NCBI GenBank assembly: GCA_004553625.1
Contig: SFKX01000021.1
Span: 1-53,333, forward strand
DNA from: Clostridiales bacterium
Lineage (GTDB): Bacteria > Bacillota_A > Clostridia > Oscillospirales > Oscillospiraceae
Reading direction: 5' to 3'
Length of the DNA stretch: 53,333 nt
Shown: piece by piece, positions 49,253-53,333 of the stretch
Position numbering within the stretch: position 1 is the first letter of the stretch
Layout: the number at the start of each line of letters is the position of its first letter
The notes under the pieces: model-generated
What the model saw: only the letters and a program-made list of their open reading frames with translations
The model's database searches: none
Told to the model about the DNA's origin: nothing
Position numbers and translations under genes: made by a program

Positions 49253-50285
49253 GCACGTCTCGGCTCGAGTGGACATTCTGCGGGACGGTGTGCGCTGCGG
49301 TTCTCTGCCGTTCCCGCAGTCGTCGCCGCCCTCTGTCATGGCGGATTCGGCATCTGCTATCAAAACAAGTCTCGCCGGCGTGTTTCTCCACACCGGCGAG
49401 ATCGACTACTTAAACGATGAACTTCAGCCTGTACTCATGATCGACGGCGTGGAGACGCCCATCGGCGTGTTTGTGCCGGGTACGGTCACAACGTCCTCAA
49501 AAGGCTACGGCACGGACCTCGACCGCGTGGAGGCCTATGACCGCGGCGTCAAGCTGCAGCAGGCCAAGACCGAGACGCTGCTGCACTGGTCCGCGGGTAC
49601 GAAATACCTCGACGCGGTCAAGCAGCTGCTGGTCTCTGCCGGCATAGGCATGGTCATGGAGACACCGAGTACTCTGACCCTCACAACCGACCGCGAGGAC
49701 TGGGCGATAGGTACACCCTACCTGACCATTATCAATGCGCTGCTGGCTGAGATCAACTACAACGACATCTGGTTCGACGCCCGCGGCACTGCCGTGCTCC
49801 AGCCGCGCCAGGAGCCCAGCGCGGAGCGTATCGCACACACTTACACGGACGGGACGCCGCTGTCAGTACTGATGCCCGACAGCGAGGCAGAGCTGGATAT
49901 CTATGACGCCCCCAACGTCTTTATCTGCACGGTATCCAATCCGGACCTTGAGGAGCCGATGACGGCGACAGCGGTCAACGACAATCCCATGTCGGCGCTG
50001 TCCACCGTGCGCCGACGGCGGCGTATACCAACAATCGTGCAGTTGGACAATATTGCGTCCCAGGAGGAGCTGCAACGCTATGCTGAACATCTCGCCTTTG
50101 AGAGCATGCTGGCCAGTAAGACCGTCACGGTGACGACGCTTGCGGAACCTGGCCACGGAGTGGGCGACGTAGTGGCCATAAGCCGGACGGAGCTGAGCGG
50201 GATCTATCAGGAGGTCGGCTGGTATCTGACCCTCTCCGGAGGGCAGACGATGTCGCACACTCTCAGACAGGTGGTGTTGATATGA
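49245..50285 (+). CDS. Minor tail protein
   Basis: 346 residues. The order DILRDGVRCGSLPFPQ, then GVFLHTGEIDYLNDELQPVLMIDG, and later DRVEAYDRGVKLQQAKT is that of tail-tip/baseplate proteins of clostridial siphophages. ATG 49245 follows GAGGAGG and overlaps the previous frame by 8 nt. It probably links the tape measure end to the fibres. Confidence 0.78.
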   Translation: MIRHVSARVDILRDGVRCGSLPFPQSSPPSVMADSASAIKTSLAGVFLHTGEIDYLNDELQPVLMIDGVETPIGVFVPGTVTTSSKGYGTDLDRVEAYDRGVKLQQAKTETLLHWSAGTKYLDAVKQLLVSAGIGMVMETPSTLTLTTDREDWAIGTPYLTIINALLAEINYNDIWFDARGTAVLQPRQEPSAERIAHTYTDGTPLSVLMPDSEAELDIYDAPNVFICTVSNPDLEEPMTATAVNDNPMSALSTVRRRRRIPTIVQLDNIASQEELQRYAEHLAFESMLASKTVTVTTLAEPGHGVGDVVAISRTELSGIYQEVGWYLTLSGGQTMSHTLRQVVLI

Positions 50286-51358
50286 GCGACAAAACCTCTG
50301 AAGATCTCTCGTACTCATTTGCGACCATCGACCAGATTTATGAGGATGGCATAACGCTGATATTCGACGGCGAGGAGACCGCGTCGGAAAAGCACTACAA
50401 GTGCAATTCGTTCTGCGTCTTTGCCGCCGGGCAGCGAGTTCGGGTTATCAAAGACTCCGGTACTTATGTCGTTGAGTATCCAGTGGGCAACCCCAACGCT
50501 GACGCCATTCTGCCGGCCGGCGGAACGGATGGCCAGGTGCTGACCAAGGACGGCAATGAGGGCATCACCTCAAAGTGGGCTGACATGATGGGAGTACCCA
50601 CAGGTGGGGCAAAGGGGCAGCTGCTGTCCAAACGCACGGATGAGCCCTTCGATGTGGAGTGGACAGCAGCGCCTAAAAATTATATACCTTCAGCTGGAAG
50701 CAGCGGCCAGATACTCGTCAAAGACGGGTCGACCGACTATTCCCTCAAATGGGCAGACGCTCCCGTCGACCACATCCCAGACGGCGGCAGCAACGGCCAG
50801 CTGTTGGCGAAAAACGGCTCTGCCTCGCGCGCACTCAAATGGGTAGATGCCCCGACCGAACGGATCCCTACCGGCGGAAATGATGGCCAGATGCTCATAA
50901 AGAGCGGCTCTGCCAACTATACCCTCAAATGGGCAGATGCCCCCCAAAACTATATCCCGTCCGGAGGCAGCGACGGTCAGTGCCTGATTAAGTCCGGTAC
51001 AACACCCTATGCGCTGAAGTGGGGAAATCCATCAACAACCAGGCTCTATCAGGCTGCCTCAAACTATGTCGAACTGAATACAAGCCGTGCTCTGGTGCCT
51101 CACGCCAGTTCCAGTGTATACCCATATAGTTTGGGTACAAGCTCAACACCGTGGCACTCACTGTATACGGGCGATGGAACGAGCAGGATATGCAGTTCCC
51201 GCGGCACGCTTGCGTTCTTCGGCTCAAGCGGTACGACACGGCAGACTCTATCATTGAGTTCAAATAACATGGGTTACTCATCTGTCACAGCGAACAATTA
51301 CCTGTATGCATTGAATAATATAATCGGAATCCTAAGGAAACACGGCCTAATAGCATAG
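50282..51358 (+). CDS. Tail fibre protein with six 30-residue repeats
   Basis: 358 residues. Residues about 76-250 contain six repeats, the regular ones 30 residues long, with core IP.GGS.GQ.L.K.GS..Y.LKW.DAP (DNA about 50508-51030). The C-terminal part is Ser/Thr-rich and beta-like (YPYSLGTSSTPWHSLYTGDG), a pattern of fibre tips that end in a peptidase or trimerisation part. It overlaps the previous gene by 4 nt. Confidence 0.82.
   Translation: MSDKTSEDLSYSFATIDQIYEDGITLIFDGEETASEKHYKCNSFCVFAAGQRVRVIKDSGTYVVEYPVGNPNADAILPAGGTDGQVLTKDGNEGITSKWADMMGVPTGGAKGQLLSKRTDEPFDVEWTAAPKNYIPSAGSSGQILVKDGSTDYSLKWADAPVDHIPDGGSNGQLLAKNGSASRALKWVDAPTERIPTGGNDGQMLIKSGSANYTLKWADAPQNYIPSGGSDGQCLIKSGTTPYALKWGNPSTTRLYQAASNYVELNTSRALVPHASSSVYPYSLGTSSTPWHSLYTGDGTSRICSSRGTLAFFGSSGTTRQTLSLSSNNMGYSSVTANNYLYALNNIIGILRKHGLIA
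50508..51030 (+). repeat. Six tandem ~90-bp coding repeats
   Basis: Repeats encode units such as IPSAGSSGQILVKDGSTDY, IPDGGSNGQLLAKNGSASR and IPTGGNDGQMLIKSGSANY, each followed by [SAT]LKW.DAP. The first two units are more diverged. Confidence 0.85.
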
Positions 51359-51368
51359 GAGGATAGAA

Positions 51369-53333
51369 GTGATTATCAACATATGCAATCCACCCCTCGG
51401 CTATGTAGAGATTGGCCGCGTGGGAGAGAACAAATATCGAGAACTGTGTATAGACGTTTCTGCGTGGCTTGCAGAACTTCCAGGATCCACAGTGTCGGTG
51501 GTGTTCCGCAGACCGGACGGACAAGTGTATCCGGTAATACTGCGCTCTACGGATCCAATCACCGTATGGAGACCAAATAGTGCCGATTTGGCCGTACCCG
51601 GCACTGGTATGTTGGAAGCACGACTGTATCTCGATGACGTTATCCGCAAATCTGAAATAATCAACACGGCTACCTGTAAAGCTCTTGGGGGACCTGGTGC
51701 CGCGCCGCCTGCTCCGGCTCCAGACTGGGTAACGATATCCGGGGAAAATGCCAAGCGAGCTGAAGAAGCGGCTGACCGCGCCGAGAGCGCCGCTGTGCAT
51801 CAGCCAATGATATCAGCGGCGCAGACCTGGCTGACATGGGATCCCAATAAGGGACTGTACATAGACACAGGCGTGCTTGCAGCAGGCGTGCCGGGTCCTA
51901 CAGGCCCCACTGGCCCATCTGGCGGCCCTATGGGGCCAACTGGTCCGACTGGATCAACTGGTCCAATGGGGACCTCGGGAGAACAAGGCCCGACCGGTCC
52001 CACGGGTCCCACAGGTGCCGCGGGTGTTACCGGACCGACGGGCGCTGTTGGTGCTACTGGTCCGACCGGCCCCACAGGTGCGACTGGCGTGAGCGGCCCG
52101 CCGGGCGATACCGGCCCGACCGGTCCCACAGGTGCTGCTGGTGTTACAGGCCCTGCTGGCCCTACCGGTCCTGCCGGTTCTACAGGGGCGACTGGCCCCA
52201 CCGGCCCGACCGGACCGCAGGGTTCTGGCTTGACTATAAAGGCGCAGTATGACTCTTTCGAGGAATTGCAACAGGCGGTACCGTCGCCCGAGCTTGGCGA
52301 GAACTACTACGTCGGCGCGGTTGCTCCCTACGACTTATATTCCTGGGTCCTGAAAGATGGAGTGCCGCAGTGGGATAACCAGGGCAAGCTCCAGGGCGCT
52401 CCTGGCGCTACTGGGCCAACCGGCCCTACCGGCGCGACAGGCGAAACAGGAGCAACTGGCGCTACTGGCCCAACGGGTCCGACCGGGGCAAAGGGCGCTG
52501 ACAGCGAAGTTCCTGGTCCTGCTGGCCCGACCGGCCCGACCGGCCCCAAAGGCAGCACGGGTGAGACTGGCCCTGTTGGTCCTACAGGAGAGGCAGGCGC
52601 TGAGGGAGCGACCGGCCCGACAGGACCTACCGGACCTACGGGCGCTATTGGCAGCGCTGGCCCCACTGGCCCAACCGGTCCTACTGGCGCTGCGGGTAGT
52701 ACTGGTGCTGCTGGTCCGACGGGACCCACGGGTGCGACTGGTGCGAATGGCTTGCCAGGTGATACCGGCCCGACCGGTCCGACGGGTCCCACCGGAGCTG
52801 CAGGTGCCACAGGTGCTACCGGTCCCACCGGAGCCGCAGGTGCAACAGGCCCAACGGGAGCAGCGGGAGCGAACGGCGCACCAGGTGCTACCGGCCCAAC
52901 TGGCCCGACGGGTGCTACTGGCCCGACTGGCCCGATCGGCCCCACGGGTGCGCCTGGCGCGAACGGCGCTCCAGGCGAGACCGGGCCTACTGGGCCAACG
53001 GGCGCGGCATCAACCGTCCCCGGCCCGACGGGACCTACAGGCCCCGCAGGCCCCTCAGGAGCGACTGGCGCCCAGGGCGTCGCCGGCGAGATTGGCCCGA
53101 CCGGCCCAATCGGACCGACAGGCCCGACCGGCCCTGCTGGCCCCACGGGCACCGCCGGCAAGGACGGCTCTCCCGGCTCAACGGGAGCTACGGGTCCCAC
53201 AGGGCCGCAGGGAGAGACCGGCGCGACGGGTGCGACAGGCCCCACGGGGCCGCAAGGTTCTGCAGGAGCGAACGGCAAGAGCGCATATCAGGCGGCGGTC
53301 GAGGCTGGGTATACAGGGACCGAGGAGCAACTG
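51369..53333 (+). CDS. Collagen-like tail fibre protein (3' partial)
   Basis: 655 residues in frame to the window edge, from GTG 51369 with AGGAGG 6 nt upstream. Residues 1-172 form a globular baseplate-like domain (NICNPPLGYVEIGRVGENKY) resembling BppU-type attachment domains. Then Gly-X-Y repeats, mostly GPTGPTGAT, run from about 173 to 287 and from about 344 to 635, split by a compact 57-residue insert (KAQYDSFEELQQAVPSPELG, YYVGAVAPYDLYSWV). A KSAYQAAVEAGYTGTEEQL motif ends the visible part. Thr-rich triplets suggest a glycosylated trimeric collagen-like rod on the virion. Confidence 0.9.
   Translation, partial: MIINICNPPLGYVEIGRVGENKYRELCIDVSAWLAELPGSTVSVVFRRPDGQVYPVILRSTDPITVWRPNSADLAVPGTGMLEARLYLDDVIRKSEIINTATCKALGGPGAAPPAPAPDWVTISGENAKRAEEAADRAESAAVHQPMISAAQTWLTWDPNKGLYIDTGVLAAGVPGPTGPTGPSGGPMGPTGPTGSTGPMGTSGEQGPTGPTGPTGAAGVTGPTGAVGATGPTGPTGATGVSGPPGDTGPTGPTGAAGVTGPAGPTGPAGSTGATGPTGPTGPQGSGLTIKAQYDSFEELQQAVPSPELGENYYVGAVAPYDLYSWVLKDGVPQWDNQGKLQGAPGATGPTGPTGATGETGATGATGPTGPTGAKGADSEVPGPAGPTGPTGPKGSTGETGPVGPTGEAGAEGATGPTGPTGPTGAIGSAGPTGPTGPTGAAGSTGAAGPTGPTGATGANGLPGDTGPTGPTGPTGAAGATGATGPTGAAGATGPTGAAGANGAPGATGPTGPTGATGPTGPIGPTGAPGANGAPGETGPTGPTGAASTVPGPTGPTGPAGPSGATGAQGVAGEIGPTGPIGPTGPTGPAGPTGTAGKDGSPGSTGATGPTGPQGETGATGATGPTGPQGSAGANGKSAYQAAVEAGYTGTEEQL

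Larger units (their letters stand above)
24998..53333. mobile_element. Prophage of siphovirus type (left end to beyond the window)
   Basis: From the tRNA fragment rightwards every gene is of phage type in canonical order: integrase, lysogeny region, replication, partition, packaging, HK97-type head, connectors, tail, tape measure and fibres. Only integrase, the two cargo genes and the repressor are on the minus strand. Lysis genes and attR are not seen. The region around 26.8-28.1 kb is more AT-rich than the host part, and the host decamer TTATGTAAAC was not seen in it. Confidence 0.95.

Noticed and set aside
51885..53273. Repetitive DNA considered as a CRISPR-like or satellite array
   Set aside because: The period is 9 nt coding triplets of Gly-X-Y; no constant repeats with unique spacers.
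52328..53278. 316-codon minus-strand frame rich in Pro, Val, Gly
   Set aside because: Reverse reading of the collagen Gly-Pro-Thr repeats of the plus-strand fibre gene.

Overview
The window is about 25 kb of chromosome followed by about 28 kb of integrated prophage. The host looks like a high-GC member of class Clostridia, most likely a gut Oscillospiraceae/Ruminococcaceae relative. The evidence is a SCIFF ranthipeptide with its radical SAM maturase, a clostridial-type PcrA, clostridial ABC and two-component modules, and good sigma-A promoters (TTGACA-17-TATAAT type). This placement is inferred from gene content only.

Chromosome, 1-24997. A nucleobase permease (203-1597) ends at a shared terminator. 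It faces an 892-residue amino-acid ABC importer in which binding protein, permease, ATPase and an HATPase-like tail form one polypeptide (1648-4326, minus). PcrA helicase and an EamA transporter follow, then a MarR regulator under a twin palindromic operator and a LysR regulator. A minus-strand block (16500 down to 9658) encodes two CobW-type GTPases, a BtuF/FepB-BtuC/FepD-BtuD/FepC type ABC importer, precorrin-2 dehydrogenase and a CobA-HemD fusion; together they suggest metal and tetrapyrrole (siroheme/corrinoid) handling. Next come a GH3 lipoprotein, an LpdD-like protein, a small membrane protein, a PLP decarboxylase coupled to scfB and scfA, and an OmpR regulator/ABC-2 exporter/histidine kinase set. 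A decamer, TTATGTAAAC, recurs six times in this part, four of them at gene ends, and was not seen in the prophage.

Prophage, about 24998 to beyond 53333. The left end is a 3' fragment of tRNA-Val(CAC) beside a tyrosine integrase. Then come a two-gene cargo (TM2/zinc ribbon protein and membrane-anchored HIRAN-like protein), an immunity region with a repressor, divergent operators and a small convergent gene whose terminator lies inside the repressor gene, and replication genes (DnaD-like initiator containing a probable origin, DnaB). A ParA/ParB pair is accompanied by a 17-bp palindrome present three times. A run of small cysteine-rich proteins, an HUH Rep-like protein and an HNH nuclease precede the structural genes: TerS-TerL fusion, portal, protease, HK97-type capsid, connectors, major tail protein, G/GT chaperone with an A AAA AAC slippery site, tape measure, a frameshifted tail gene, and collagen-like fibres running off the right edge. 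Lysis genes and the right attachment site are not in the window.

No gene-free stretch exceeds 300 bases. The longest, 24897-25114, holds a promoter, a terminator and the tRNA/attachment fragment. No CRISPR array, rRNA, complete tRNA or insertion sequence was seen.
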